From NCBI GenBank assembly GCA_031279205.1, contig JAITIX010000073.1:1-47618 (forward strand): a stretch of 47,618 nt of DNA, read 5' to 3'. Shown here piece by piece: positions 25,175 through 34,005 of this stretch. Within the stretch, counting starts at the first letter, position 1; each line of letters starts with the position of its first letter. This DNA comes from Treponema sp. (GTDB taxonomy: Bacteria; Spirochaetota; Spirochaetia; Treponematales; Breznakiellaceae). The translations under genes and the position numbers were made by a program. The notes under the pieces are model-generated. The model saw only the letters and a program-made list of their open reading frames with translations. It did not search any database and had not been told where the DNA came from.

Positions 25175-25600
25175 TTAGAACTGTTCCATGAGCGTCTTGT
25201 TCCGGTAGGTCAGGTCATGCCGCAGAGTGTAGCCGATGTGTTCCCAGAAAGCGTTACCCGCTGTGTTTGTGGTATATGCCACGAGCGCGACTTTGTTGAT
25301 GCCCATATCCCGCAAACTTTGCTCCACCGCCGCAACTAACGCAGCGCCGACGCCCCGATTCCGGTGTTCCACGTGTACGGCAGTGTGATAGATGTAGGCG
25401 CGACGGCCATCGTTACCGCAGAGGATGGCGCCTATAATAGCGAGCGATGATTCCGCGACAAAGCAGGTGCGCGGGTTCCGTTCCAGAAACTTGCGGATGC
25501 CTTCCTTTGAGTCGTCAAGGCTCCTCAGCCCCATACCCGCGGTGGTATGCCAAAGCCCGGAAACCGCTTCATAGTCCTCAATCATCATTAACCTGATCAT
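25175..25600 (-). CDS. GNAT-family N-acetyltransferase
   Basis: The protein has 141 residues from ATG 25600. GCN5-related fold: MIRLMMIEDYEAVSGLW at the start, IYHTAVHVEHRNRGVGAALV (motif A; acetyl-CoA loop RNRGVGA at about 87-93) and NAFWEHIGYTLRHDL (motif B). The acceptor is unknown; the layout resembles small-molecule or protein N-acetyltransferases. The start is fixed by a promoter whose -10 lies 6 nt before it, the mRNA being predicted leaderless. It is divergent from the glucuronidase gene. Confidence 0.85.
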   Translation of the reverse strand: MIRLMMIEDYEAVSGLWHTTAGMGLRSLDDSKEGIRKFLERNPRTCFVAESSLAIIGAILCGNDGRRAYIYHTAVHVEHRNRGVGAALVAAVEQSLRDMGINKVALVAYTTNTAGNAFWEHIGYTLRHDLTYRNKTLMEQF

Positions 25601-25606
25601 GGTATG

Positions 25607-25635
25607 ATCATAGTGCAAACTCGTGTTGTGCGCAA
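25607..25635 (-). promoter_or_regulatory. Predicted leaderless promoter of the GNAT gene
   Basis: On the minus strand: TTGCGC (25635-25630), 17 nt, TATGAT (25612-25607), then 6 nt to ATG 25600. No Shine-Dalgarno site exists in the gap. Confidence 0.6.
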
Positions 25636-25673
25636 AGCGCTTGCTTCATGGTATGTTGTTCACGGAGGCTAGA

Positions 25674-27674
25674 ATGATTTGTAACCTAAAGGAATATGAT
25701 TGTTGGTTTCAACGCCGCGCCTGCGCGCCGCTCGCGCGGCTTCTGAGTAGCGTTGGTTTGCTAGAGCAGGGTTTGATTCTGGAGAACGCGGCAATGGAAC
25801 TGAGGGCGCTTTTGACCAAAAACTTTGCGGTGTTAAGTTTGGCGGCGGAAGGCAAAGACGCTGGTACGCTGATCGGGACAATTGCCGGACTGAACGCGCG
25901 GCTTGGGCTTGAACTGCCGTCAACAAAGGCTGAGGGCTTTGTGATTAAGGTATCTGGCGCCCGCATAATCATCGCGGGACAGGATGAAGCTGGCGCGCTC
26001 TATGGGATATACCGTTTTCTCTCCTTGCTGGCGCTGGACAAGATTGATGAGGGAATCGAGATTATTGACGCGCCCGCGACGCCGTTCCGCTCGCTCACGC
26101 ACTGGGACAACATCAGCGGCGATGTGGTTCGTGGTTACGCGGGTAAATCGCTTTTCTATAAGGATGGCCGTGTTGATTATGACGAACAGCGCGTTATTGA
26201 CTATGCGCGGCTTCTGGCTTCAGTTGGTATCAACCGGCTTGCCATTGGTGGAATTTTTGGGACTGGCCCTGGGCAGCTTCTCATCACCGAGGCCATGCTG
26301 CCTGACGTGGCGCGGCTTGCGGCTCTGTTCCGGCCATTTGGCGTGAAGCTGCTGCTTAACGTCAAGTTCAGCGCGCCCTATACTCTGGGCAAGCTGGCTA
26401 CGGCAGACCCGCTTGACGCGGCTGTTGCTGCCTGGTGGAAAGAGCGCGCTGACTTGATCTACCGCTACATTCCTGATCTTGCTGGTTTTGTGGTGAAGGC
26501 TGATTCTGAGCTGGAGCCTGGGCCTTTTAATTATGGCCGCAACCATGCGGAAGGCGCTAATGTTTTAGCCGTTGCTCTGGCTCCCCACGGCGGGGAAGTG
26601 GTATGGCGCTGTTTTGTGTATAACTGCGTTCAGGACTGGCGGGATCGGTCTATTGATAGGGCGCGAGCGGCCTACGATATATTCAAACCGCTTGATGGGG
26701 CGTTTGCCGGTAATGTGCTGCTTCAGGTAAAGTTTGGTCCCTACGACTTTCAAGTGCTGGAACCAGTCAGCCCGCTTTTCGGCGCTTTGAGTAAAACCCG
26801 CTATACGCTTGAGCTGCAGGTAACGCAGGAGTACACGGGTCAGCAGATTGATCTTTGTTATCTTCCTTATAATTGGGAACGTATCCTTGGCTTTGACACG
26901 CGCTATGGTCTGCGTTCCACGCTTCGGGAGCTTTTGGTTGATGGCGAGATTGCTGGCGTTGGCGCGATTCCCAATGTTGGCCTTGACCATAACTGGACTG
27001 GCCACCCATTGGCGCAGGCGAATCTGTATGGTTATGGTCGTCTGTGCTGGGATCCATGTCTCAGCGCGGAACTAATCGCCCGCGAGTGGAGCGCGCTCAC
27101 CTTTGTTGATGCGCGCGTTGCGGATACGGTATCAGGGCTTCTGCTTCGTTCCTATCCGGCCTATGAAAAGTACAACGCGCCTTTTGGCGTTTGTTTCATG
27201 GTAACACCGGCTTGGCACTATGGTCCGAACATTGAGGGCTACGAGTTTTCTCTCTGGGGAACCTACCACCGCGCGGATCGTTTTGCGATTGGCATTGACC
27301 GTACTGCAACAGGAACCGGCTATGTTACGCAATACGCGCCTGAAAACGCTGCGCTCTTTGGTGATCCGGCGACTTGTCCTGAGCAGCTCATTCTATTTTT
27401 CCACCGACTTCGCTATGACTATGTTATGAAAAACGGGCAGACTCTGCTCCAGAACATCTACGATACCCACTTCGAGGGTTATGACGAGGTTAAACAAATG
27501 CTTGAACTGTGGAAGGGACTCAAAGACTGGATCGATGAACCCACCTACTCGCAGGTGCTTGCCCGCTTTGAATGCCAGCTTGCCAATGCCCGTGAGTGGC
27601 GAGACCAGATCAACACGTACTTCTGGCGTAAGACTGGCGTCGCTGATGCCAAAGGCCGGAAGATTTACGAATGA
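25674..27674 (+). CDS. aguA: Intracellular GH67 alpha-glucuronidase
   Basis: The protein has 666 residues from ATG 25674 (GGAGG 7 nt upstream). There is no signal peptide, so it acts in the cytoplasm on imported aldouronic acids, releasing 4-O-methylglucuronic acid from the non-reducing end of xylo-oligosaccharides. Family marks: FRSLTHWDNISGDVVRGYAGKS (about 138-159), VVKADSE with the acid Glu279, GPYDFQVLEPVSPLF with Asp358, and LQVTQEY with Glu386; the 28-residue spacing between the last two equals that in known GH67 enzymes. Length is normal. No xylanase or transporter gene is nearby. It suits a wood- or plant-fed gut niche. Confidence 0.94.
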   Translation: MICNLKEYDCWFQRRACAPLARLLSSVGLLEQGLILENAAMELRALLTKNFAVLSLAAEGKDAGTLIGTIAGLNARLGLELPSTKAEGFVIKVSGARIIIAGQDEAGALYGIYRFLSLLALDKIDEGIEIIDAPATPFRSLTHWDNISGDVVRGYAGKSLFYKDGRVDYDEQRVIDYARLLASVGINRLAIGGIFGTGPGQLLITEAMLPDVARLAALFRPFGVKLLLNVKFSAPYTLGKLATADPLDAAVAAWWKERADLIYRYIPDLAGFVVKADSELEPGPFNYGRNHAEGANVLAVALAPHGGEVVWRCFVYNCVQDWRDRSIDRARAAYDIFKPLDGAFAGNVLLQVKFGPYDFQVLEPVSPLFGALSKTRYTLELQVTQEYTGQQIDLCYLPYNWERILGFDTRYGLRSTLRELLVDGEIAGVGAIPNVGLDHNWTGHPLAQANLYGYGRLCWDPCLSAELIAREWSALTFVDARVADTVSGLLLRSYPAYEKYNAPFGVCFMVTPAWHYGPNIEGYEFSLWGTYHRADRFAIGIDRTATGTGYVTQYAPENAALFGDPATCPEQLILFFHRLRYDYVMKNGQTLLQNIYDTHFEGYDEVKQMLELWKGLKDWIDEPTYSQVLARFECQLANAREWRDQINTYFWRKTGVADAKGRKIYE

Positions 27675-27708
27675 TGTTCAAGTTATGCGGACTGGCTGAA
27701 TAAGGGGG

Positions 27709-27754
27709 CGAACACGAATAGCTGTAAGATAGCTATCAACACTATTCGTGTTCG
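27709..27754 (+). terminator. Long stem-loop after aguA
   Basis: Perfect 13-bp arms CGAACACGAATAG (27709-27721) and CTATTCGTGTTCG (27742-27754), 20-nt loop, with further GTTTGTGTTC repeats after it but no clean T-run. Confidence 0.55.
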
Positions 27755-27817
27755 TGTTTGTGTTCATTCGTATAATTCGTGGATTCTTCTATTGAATTCT
27801 TGACCGATAATCAGAAC

Positions 27818-28672
27818 ATGGCTGAAGAACGGGAACTGAAGGTATCTTTCCTATCCAAGAACAAAATCACCTGCCCTTTGTGTTCGGCAATTTTTCACCG
27901 TGAAGAATTGCTATCGGGAAGTGGGCGGCTAATCGCGGGAATCATCACAGACGAACTGCACCGGCTTTACGAGCCGTCGATGAAGTACGGTGATGTGTAT
28001 CCATTGGTATATCAGGCAACCGTGTGTCCTGAATGTTGGTATGCAGCGATGGACAAGGACTTTATGGACTTGCCTAAAGACAGGGTGAATAAGGGAATAG
28101 CGGATGCAACAAAACGGATGGCGGATACTAAACTCATCTTCCCTGATGTTGATTTCCGCGCAGTGCGAACCCTCATGTCCGGGGCAGCGTCTCAGTACTT
28201 GGTAACCCGTTGTTACGATTACTTTCCCAAGGAATTTTCGCCCACTATCAAACAGGGAATCGCGTCCTTGCGCACTGGCTGGTTACTTGATGAGCTTCAC
28301 AACAAGTTTCCGAATGAGCATTACGACTGGCTATCGGAACTATTCAAACGTAAGGCGCAGTTTTTCTACACTGAGGCTCTGGAACGGGAGCAGAACCAGA
28401 GAGAGTTGCTTTCGGGGATCAAGAACTATGGCCCAGATACGGATAAAAACTACGCTTATGAAGGAGTCATCTACCTCGCGGGCTTGCTTACTTATAAGTA
28501 TGGTCCCAAGAGTGATAGTGAGTTGCGTGCGAAACAGTTAGCAGGCATAAAGATAAACATTGCCAGGATATTTGGTCTGGGTAAAGCGTCAAGAAACAGA
28601 CCAAGCCCGCTGTTGGAACACGCCAAAAGCCTCTTCTTCAACATCAACAAAGAACTCCATGAGTCGGACTGA
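27818..28672 (+). CDS. DUF2225 protein with zinc-binding Cys motif
   Basis: The protein has 284 residues from ATG 27818; a GTG at 27779 would add 13 residues. The N-terminal CPLC...C-PEC Cys pairs (ITCPLCSAIF and VCPECWYAAMD) form a probable zinc ribbon, and the remainder is helical with a TPR-like YEGVIYLAGLLTYKYG stretch, as in DUF2225 proteins common in Treponema and Firmicutes. Function unknown. GATAAT lies 6 nt before ATG 27818, again suggesting a leaderless start. It overlaps truA by 14 nt. Confidence 0.8.
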   Translation: MAEERELKVSFLSKNKITCPLCSAIFHREELLSGSGRLIAGIITDELHRLYEPSMKYGDVYPLVYQATVCPECWYAAMDKDFMDLPKDRVNKGIADATKRMADTKLIFPDVDFRAVRTLMSGAASQYLVTRCYDYFPKEFSPTIKQGIASLRTGWLLDELHNKFPNEHYDWLSELFKRKAQFFYTEALEREQNQRELLSGIKNYGPDTDKNYAYEGVIYLAGLLTYKYGPKSDSELRAKQLAGIKINIARIFGLGKASRNRPSPLLEHAKSLFFNINKELHESD

Positions 28673-29414
28673 GAGGAATATCAGGTTACTGGTGGCTTAT
28701 GATGGGACAGACTTTTCCGGCTGGCAGAGGCAGGACAGCGCTAAGGGACGCACTGTACAGGGCGTGCTTGAGGCGGCGTTGGCGAGGCTGCACAAGAGGC
28801 CGGTGAATCTGAGCGCAGCGGGCAGAACTGACGCGGGTGTACACGCGGCGGGTCAAGTGGCCAACTTTTATACTGATATCAAGAACATGGCGGCAGAACG
28901 TTTTGTGCCGGCGCTTAACAGCCTCTTGCCGCAAGACCTGCGAGTGCTTGCCGCCCAAGAGACTAGTTCTGAGTTTCACGCCCGCTTTGCCGCCCAAAGT
29001 CGCACCTATCGTTATTATATCATCGGGGAACGTCATGCACTTCCCCATGAATTGCGCTACGCGCTCCAGCTCTGGCGGCGTCCCCGCGTTGAATGCCTGA
29101 ATAGCTATGCCCGCTGTCTACGGGGAGAACTTGATTGTTCAGTCTTCGCGTTGTCCAAAGACCCCAGTCATTCACGGAATCGCTATTTTTTTGGCGCTCT
29201 GTTTTTTGTTGAGCGTGATACGCTGGTTTTTGAGATCACGGCCAATGCTTTTTTATGGAAGATGGTTCGTTCTATTGTAGGCACGCTGCTGTACTGCGAG
29301 GAGCATGATGTATCGCCCGATGCGTTCAGAGCGCTTCTCGCTTCTGGTGAGCGTAAGCAGGCCGGTCCCACAGTCCCGCCGCATGGCCTTTTCCTCTGGA
29401 ATGTGGCGTATTAA
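28659..29414 (+). CDS. truA: tRNA pseudouridine(38-40) synthase
   Basis: The protein has 251 residues from ATG 28659; the open frame continues upstream but only inside the DUF2225 gene. It converts U38-U40 of tRNA anticodon stems to pseudouridine. Marks: RLLVAYDGTDFSGWQRQ at the N-terminus, AAGRTDAGVHA with catalytic Asp58, HARFAAQSRTYRYYI, and FLWKMVRSIVGTLL in the C-terminal half. Overlap with the upstream gene suggests translational coupling. Confidence 0.94.
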   Translation: MSRTERNIRLLVAYDGTDFSGWQRQDSAKGRTVQGVLEAALARLHKRPVNLSAAGRTDAGVHAAGQVANFYTDIKNMAAERFVPALNSLLPQDLRVLAAQETSSEFHARFAAQSRTYRYYIIGERHALPHELRYALQLWRRPRVECLNSYARCLRGELDCSVFALSKDPSHSRNRYFFGALFFVERDTLVFEITANAFLWKMVRSIVGTLLYCEEHDVSPDAFRALLASGERKQAGPTVPPHGLFLWNVAY

Positions 29415-29799
29415 CCATGTGCATAGAGCAACCACCGTGATTCCGTCTGGCGCGGGGAACACGAGGCGGAGAGAGAGCCGCATGAGGCAGTGAGAGACGC
29501 GCATGACGCGGTGGAGCCGCATGACGTTGTTTCGATGATAGGTCACTGGAATTCATGGTTTGACGGCATTTTCTACATGAGCAATGTCAACAGGTGGGTC
29601 ATGGGACTATCAGCGGGGCCAGATAAGGGATAAGCTCCGGTTGATACAAGGCCCGCCAACGGTGATTAGCGCTCAGTGCTGGGAAGCGTTTGACATGATG
29701 GTGGAGAACATGCGCTACATCTTTTTGTCCCCTTTAACGGAGAGCGATTCCGCTGCTCTGCTTCTTAAAAAGCCCGGCAGCGCCCCCTCAAAGATACTG
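29415..29799. other. Gene-poor stretch, possibly a decayed gene
   Basis: Only an unconvincing 81-residue frame (29584-29829) exists; it has no recognisable motif, no ribosome site, and its last part lies in the IS-like remnant. Purine-rich GAGGCGGAGAGAGAGC and CATGAGG/CATGACG short repeats occur near 29460-29530. I see no functional feature I can name. Confidence 0.3.
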
Positions 29800-30045
29800 G
29801 ATGGAAGCCAGCGGCAAGAGATGGAATAGGAACCTCCTTGTTGACATGGAGATAAAGATACCTTAGTATAACTCTCGTACCCGCGTGGTGCGGGGAATCA
29901 ACGTCTGTGGACAGGATAGCGCTGGCTCTTGGTGATAAGAGTGAAACTATCGTGGAAAGACCGATAACGGAAAGAAGCAGAAACCTTGTAGAGCAAGCCG
30001 AGCAATCGGCCTGAGCTACAAGTCCCGGCCTTTAGGCATGGGGTT
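29800..30045 (+). mobile_element. Decayed IS200/IS605-like remnant, copy 3
   Basis: Homologous to the minus-strand copies at 2430-2704 and 17614-17895. The frame VPAWCGESTSVDRIALALGD, ETIVERPITERSRNLVEQAE is kept relative to copy 2, with mostly silent or conservative changes, showing it once encoded the same protein tail. One base is missing farther upstream (near 29868), and the left hairpin seen in copies 1 and 2 is not clear. The right hairpin CCCGGCCTTTAGGCATGGG lies at 30024-30043. It ends about 25 nt before the Zn-ribbon gene and points toward it. Confidence 0.6.
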
Positions 30046-30069
30046 ATTTGTACTTAAGGAGGCAGTATT

Positions 30070-30258
30070 ATGGCACAAGCGGTTAGCAAGAGCTCGATTA
30101 GTAAGAACTCCCGTACCAGCAGCGCTACTCAGAAGTTCTTTTGTTCCTGCGGTGGTGAAGTCAAGGTGAAAACGCTTTTTGAAAAGGGAAAGGCAAAGAA
30201 CATTGCGGAATGTCAGAAGTGTAAGCGTGTTGAACGTCGTCCTTCGGACTTTAAGTAG
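30070..30258 (+). CDS. Small Zn-ribbon protein
   Basis: The protein has 62 residues with a strong AAGGAGGCAG ribosome site 6 nt before the ATG. A Ser/Thr-rich N-terminus is followed by FFCSCGGEVKVKTLFEKGKA...ECQKCKRVERRPSDF; the CxC and CxxC pairs suggest a single zinc ribbon. It resembles ribosome-associated zinc-ribbon proteins in size and charge and sits immediately before rpsT, so a role in translation is plausible but unproven. Confidence 0.72.
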   Translation: MAQAVSKSSISKNSRTSSATQKFFCSCGGEVKVKTLFEKGKAKNIAECQKCKRVERRPSDFK

Positions 30259-30350
30259 GTGGTAAGCGCTTCTTCACTGATAAACAGTGGAGGAGTAGTG
30301 TTTCAGAAACGGTGCGCTGGGAAACAGCGCGCTTTAATAGGAGTAACAAT

Positions 30351-30632
30351 TTGGTAGGTAAAAGTAGTTCCGCTGAAAAGCGGCATCGGCAGAGTGAGGA
30401 TCGCCGAATGAGGAACAAGGCGGTAAAAAGTTCCGTGCGGACGAGTGCGAAGAAGTTTGTGGCTCTGGCTCAGAAGAAGAAGAAAACGGTGTCAGAGGCT
30501 GAAACAGCTTTGAAAGACATGATCAAGAAGCTCGATACCGCGTCGCGGAAGGGCATCATCAAGAAGAACGCGGCATCTCGTAAAAAATCGCGGATGCAGC
30601 GGCTTTTTAACTCCATCAAGGCGGCGCAGTAG
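30351..30632 (+). CDS. rpsT: Ribosomal protein S20
   Basis: The protein has 93 residues from TTG 30351, placed 7 nt after AGGAG; upstream residues in the open frame do not fit the family. SSSAEKRHRQSEDRRMRNKAVKSSVRT and the C-terminal KGIIKKNAASRKKSRMQRLFNSI are the S20 blocks. It binds 16S rRNA in the 30S subunit. A rare start codon is known to dampen S20 synthesis in E. coli (UUG there as well), so TTG here may serve the same control. HU follows at 11 nt. Confidence 0.93.
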   Translation: MVGKSSSAEKRHRQSEDRRMRNKAVKSSVRTSAKKFVALAQKKKKTVSEAETALKDMIKKLDTASRKGIIKKNAASRKKSRMQRLFNSIKAAQ

Positions 30633-30643
30633 CGCGTGGGCTT

Positions 30644-31003
30644 ATGACGGAAAACAAGTGTACCAAGGCTGATCTTATTGACGCTGTGTATGAAAACACG
30701 GGTATAGATAGGGAGTATATCAAACTCATCATTGACAATTTTGTTGATAAGATAAAAAAAGCCCTGGTTGACAACATGGTCATCGAGATGCGGGGGTTTG
30801 GAACCTTTGAAGTAAAGGTAAGAAAGGGTCGTAAGCGGGCGCGAAACCCAAAAACCGGAGACATTGTGTCGGTTGATGATCATGGAAGGGTTATCTTCAG
30901 GGCAGGGAAGGAACTACGGCAGGATGTGTGGAACCTTACCGGGGAGCCGAATAAGCAGTCAGTCAGTAGGCCAATCAAAAAGGATTGGGCTTTGCCGGAG
31001 TGA
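30644..31003 (+). CDS. HU-family DNA-binding protein
   Basis: The protein has 119 residues, longer than the usual 90 because of a C-terminal tail (about 95-119). It shows TKADLIDAVYENTGIDREYIKLIIDNFVDKIKKAL, then IEMRGFGTFEVKVRKGRKRARNPKTGD, which is the DNA-binding arm with RNPKTG. It is a nucleoid architectural protein. The gene order rpsT-HU-lnt supports a Treponema background. Confidence 0.93.
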   Translation: MTENKCTKADLIDAVYENTGIDREYIKLIIDNFVDKIKKALVDNMVIEMRGFGTFEVKVRKGRKRARNPKTGDIVSVDDHGRVIFRAGKELRQDVWNLTGEPNKQSVSRPIKKDWALPE

Positions 31004-31024
31004 TTCGGCAAGCCCTTGTAGCCT

Positions 31025-32806
31025 ATGAGTTTGTTTAATGGCCGAAACAGGTTAAGAGCTTTTTTAACCCATCTGGTTGTGGTCGTAGCAGGAATCATAC
31101 TTTTTGCCGCGTCCCACCCCAATCTACTGTTTGAGAATGGCCTTCCCTTTCTCGCGTGGGTTGTTTATGTTCCGCTTGTCTGGCTCCTGTACCGCGTCTC
31201 GCTTGGCGCGTCATTTTTCTGGGGAGCGCTCTTTGGTTTTGGGGCGTATGGTCTGTTTAACTACTGGTTAAGCGTGTTCCACCCGCTCGCTGATGATGCG
31301 GTGGGCATGATCTACCTTGTCTACTTCATGTTTTTCTTTCCCTTGTTAAAGCTCTCGGTCATGCTCTTTCCCAAACGCGGTTATATCCTTCAGTGGTTGT
31401 TATGGATCAGCTTTGAGTACCTGCGTACCCTGGGCTTTCTGGGCTATTCCTACGGCATAACAGGCTATTCCCAATGGCGCATGATTCCTATCATCCAGAT
31501 CGCGGACATATTCGGCGTGTGGGGCGTTTCTGCCCTCGTGATCTTCCCCTCGCTGTATCTGGCGGCGGCCTTGAACAGGGCGCAGTTGTTGCCGCTGGGC
31601 GGATTGCCGGATGGCTTAAACTCGGCGGTGTTTTTCAAGCTGTCGTTTACGTTCAAGCTGAAGAATAAAGGCAAAGAGCGAAATGTGTTTGTCTTTATGC
31701 CGTTTGATAGGGCTGATAGCGTCATTAGTGTGGTGTGGATTGCGGCGCTGATCGGAACTCTGGTCTATGGCGCGGCATCCCGCGTTGATTACACGGACGC
31801 ACCTACCAAGACAGTTGCCCTCATCCAGCACAACACTGACCCCTGGCGTGGCGATATGGTAGAATATAGGAGGAATTACGAAGTGTTGCGGCGGCTTTCT
31901 AATGAGGCCATCGCCAAGACTCCTAACCTTGACCTCGTGGTCTGGTCTGAAACCGCCTTTGTCCCCCGTATCTACTGGCATATCACCTACCGCGATCATC
32001 AGGAATCGTACCGTCTGATACAGGAACTGCTGGATTACATCGCGTCGCAGGACGTGCCTTTTGTAATCGGCAATGACGATGGCCGCAGGGAGCCAGACAA
32101 AAACCCCAACGCCAATGAAAACTATCGCGTGGACTATAATGCGGTTATGCTTTTTGCCAATAACAAGGGCGACGTCTCCAAAGGCGTTGCCGCTGGCATC
32201 TATCGCAAGTTCCACCTCGTGCCATTCACCGAGTCGTTCCCCTATCGGAAGCAGTTTCCCATGATCTACGACATGCTCAGGAATGCTGACACTCACTTCT
32301 GGGAGAAGGGGACCGAATTCACGGTTATGGAAATAAACGGCCTCAAGTTCTCAACCCCTATCTGTTTTGAGGATACCTTTGGCTACCTTTCGCGCGAGTT
32401 TGTGCGTAACGGAGCAGAACTCCTCGTTAACCTATCGAATGACGCCTGGTCGAAGAGCGTGCCGGCGCAGACACAGCACCTTTCGATGGCTGTGTTCAGG
32501 GCTGTGGAAAATCGCCGCTCCTTTGTGCGAGCCACCGCATCCGGACAGACTGCTGCAATAGACCCTAATGGCAAGGTCATAGCCATGACCAAGCCCTTTG
32601 TCGAGGCCCAGCTTACCGCCACAGTACCGATTGTTACCGCTACATCGCTATACACACGGTATGGCGATTTTTTCCCCCATGTAACGCTGTTTGCCGCGAT
32701 TTCTCTGTTGCTCATAAGGTTCGCTAGGGCTATAATTAAACAAAAAAGGCGAAAGGGAGGTCTGTATGGATCAGCAAGCGCAACAACAGAAGATTCTCAT
32801 CATTGA
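31025..32806 (+). CDS. lnt: Apolipoprotein N-acyltransferase
   Basis: The protein has 593 residues, with about six to seven transmembrane segments in residues 12-250 and a nitrilase-type periplasmic domain. The catalytic triad is Glu309 (VVWSETAF), Lys395 (YRKFHLVPF) and Cys447 (TPICFEDTFG). It adds the third acyl chain to lipoproteins in the inner membrane, in keeping with the lipoproteins encoded in this window. The C-terminus is basic and overlaps the following response-regulator gene by 41 nt. Confidence 0.95.
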   Translation: MSLFNGRNRLRAFLTHLVVVVAGIILFAASHPNLLFENGLPFLAWVVYVPLVWLLYRVSLGASFFWGALFGFGAYGLFNYWLSVFHPLADDAVGMIYLVYFMFFFPLLKLSVMLFPKRGYILQWLLWISFEYLRTLGFLGYSYGITGYSQWRMIPIIQIADIFGVWGVSALVIFPSLYLAAALNRAQLLPLGGLPDGLNSAVFFKLSFTFKLKNKGKERNVFVFMPFDRADSVISVVWIAALIGTLVYGAASRVDYTDAPTKTVALIQHNTDPWRGDMVEYRRNYEVLRRLSNEAIAKTPNLDLVVWSETAFVPRIYWHITYRDHQESYRLIQELLDYIASQDVPFVIGNDDGRREPDKNPNANENYRVDYNAVMLFANNKGDVSKGVAAGIYRKFHLVPFTESFPYRKQFPMIYDMLRNADTHFWEKGTEFTVMEINGLKFSTPICFEDTFGYLSREFVRNGAELLVNLSNDAWSKSVPAQTQHLSMAVFRAVENRRSFVRATASGQTAAIDPNGKVIAMTKPFVEAQLTATVPIVTATSLYTRYGDFFPHVTLFAAISLLLIRFARAIIKQKRRKGGLYGSASATTEDSHH

Positions 32807-33479
32807 TGATGAAAATATAAATCTTGAGTTTTTTGATTTGATGCTTGAAAAGTTAGGGTTTAGCGTTGAACTGGCGCGTAATGGTAAGGAAGGTTTGGAA
32901 AAGGTGGCGGAGTTCCGCCCAAACCTCATCATACTGGATAACATCATGCCTAAGATGTCTGGCTGGGAAGTTACCAGAATGCTCAAGAGTGATCCTGAGT
33001 TTCGGAACATTCCTATCATCATGCTTTCAGCGCTGGATGACGTGAAGGACAAGGTTGACAGTTTTGATTTGGGTGTTGATGACTACATCACCAAGCCCTT
33101 TAACTTTTCCGAAGTGTTGGCACGGATTCGGGTTGTACTCCGTAATCGCGAGCTATTTGATCAGATAAGCCTCGGTGAATCGCGCCTGCGCCTTGCCGAA
33201 AGTCTGAACGCTGAACTCAAGACCTGCATAGCGGACTTTGTGAAAAGCCTCGACGAGCTTGATGTGGCTATCACGCGAACTAGTAACGCAATCGATCGCG
33301 ATACCTTTAACGCACTGTTAGCCCTTATACGCGGCAAGACTCAGGATGCAAGGAACCGAATGTCCACGCTCACTAAGCGTACCGAGTGGACAGACCTTCA
33401 GCGGGAAAACCTCAAAGGAAGCGAGATAGGGCTGACTGTTCTGGAAGATCAGGTTTATGGCGCGGGGCAAGAATCATGA
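32766..33479 (+). CDS. Response regulator with helical output region
   Basis: The protein has 237 residues with GGGAGG before ATG. The receiver domain (1-125) has Asp14/Asp15, phospho-acceptor Asp58 (LIILDNIMP), Thr/Ser in MLSA and Lys110 (YITKPF). The C-terminal ~110 residues are helical, with no DNA-binding or enzymatic motif I recognise. It overlaps lnt (41 nt) and bactofilin (ATGA). Linkage to a bactofilin suggests a role in cell shape or polarity, as inference. Confidence 0.88.
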   Translation: MDQQAQQQKILIIDDENINLEFFDLMLEKLGFSVELARNGKEGLEKVAEFRPNLIILDNIMPKMSGWEVTRMLKSDPEFRNIPIIMLSALDDVKDKVDSFDLGVDDYITKPFNFSEVLARIRVVLRNRELFDQISLGESRLRLAESLNAELKTCIADFVKSLDELDVAITRTSNAIDRDTFNALLALIRGKTQDARNRMSTLTKRTEWTDLQRENLKGSEIGLTVLEDQVYGAGQES

Positions 33480-33901
33480 CACTGAGAAAAGATGGGTCCC
33501 ATCATGTAATCTTTGGTTCCGGTACCACTTTTGTTGGGGAACTCAAGTTTAAGGAAACGCTCTCTATCAAGGGAAGATTTCAGGGAACGATTGAGGCTGT
33601 TGAGCATGGCGACCTCATTGTTGAAGAGGGTGCGGATGTTGAAGCCACGAAAATTCTAGTAACATCGCTTGTTATTCGCGGAACCGTAACCTCGCCGGTG
33701 GATGCTGCGGACAAGATTGTGATCTGTCCAGGCGGTAGACTCAAAGGCGACATCAAGACCCGCAGGTTGCAGATTGCAGATAAGATGTTCTTTGAGGGTC
33801 AGGTCAGCATGGTCGGCGACGAGAGTGAGGTGGACATATTCTCAAGACCCACAGAGGATATCAAGGCGGAGCTACAGGACCTTTTTGAAAAGAATGACTA
33901 A
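33476..33901 (+). CDS. Bactofilin
   Basis: The protein has 141 residues from ATG 33476, overlapping the response-regulator stop by 4 nt. The central beta-helix repeats have the bactofilin pattern: GSGTTFVGELKFKETLSIKGRFQGTIEA, GDLIVEEGADVEATKI, VIRGTVTSPVDAADKIVI and GRLKGDIKTRRLQI, flanked by short disordered ends. Bactofilins polymerise spontaneously into filaments that set cell shape or position envelope enzymes. Confidence 0.93.
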   Translation: MTLRKDGSHHVIFGSGTTFVGELKFKETLSIKGRFQGTIEAVEHGDLIVEEGADVEATKILVTSLVIRGTVTSPVDAADKIVICPGGRLKGDIKTRRLQIADKMFFEGQVSMVGDESEVDIFSRPTEDIKAELQDLFEKND

Positions 33902-33927
33902 AGAATACCACGTCGTGTTCCATCTAC

Positions 33928-33994
33928 TTGACACAATTGCACACTTTTCGCCTATACTGATTTGTTAGTTTTAGTTATATTGTTGGAAACCAAC
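33928..33994 (+). promoter_or_regulatory. infC promoter and leader hairpin
   Basis: TTGACA (33928-33933) and TATACT (33953-33958), spacer 19 nt (somewhat long). Downstream, a GTTGG-AAA-CCAAC hairpin (33982-33994) directly abuts the GGGGAGG ribosome site of infC, a position that could modulate IF-3 translation. Confidence 0.55.
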
Positions 33995-34005
33995 GGGGAG
34001 GTCAG

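Noticed and set aside
24540-25191. Open frames on both strands through array 2
   Set aside because: Both strands open for the same trivial reason, overlap the real DUF167 and GNAT genes, and have no ribosome site.
29584-29829. 81-codon frame upstream of the IS-like remnant
   Set aside because: No ribosome site, no recognisable domain, and its end lies in the remnant; noted only as part of a gene-poor stretch.
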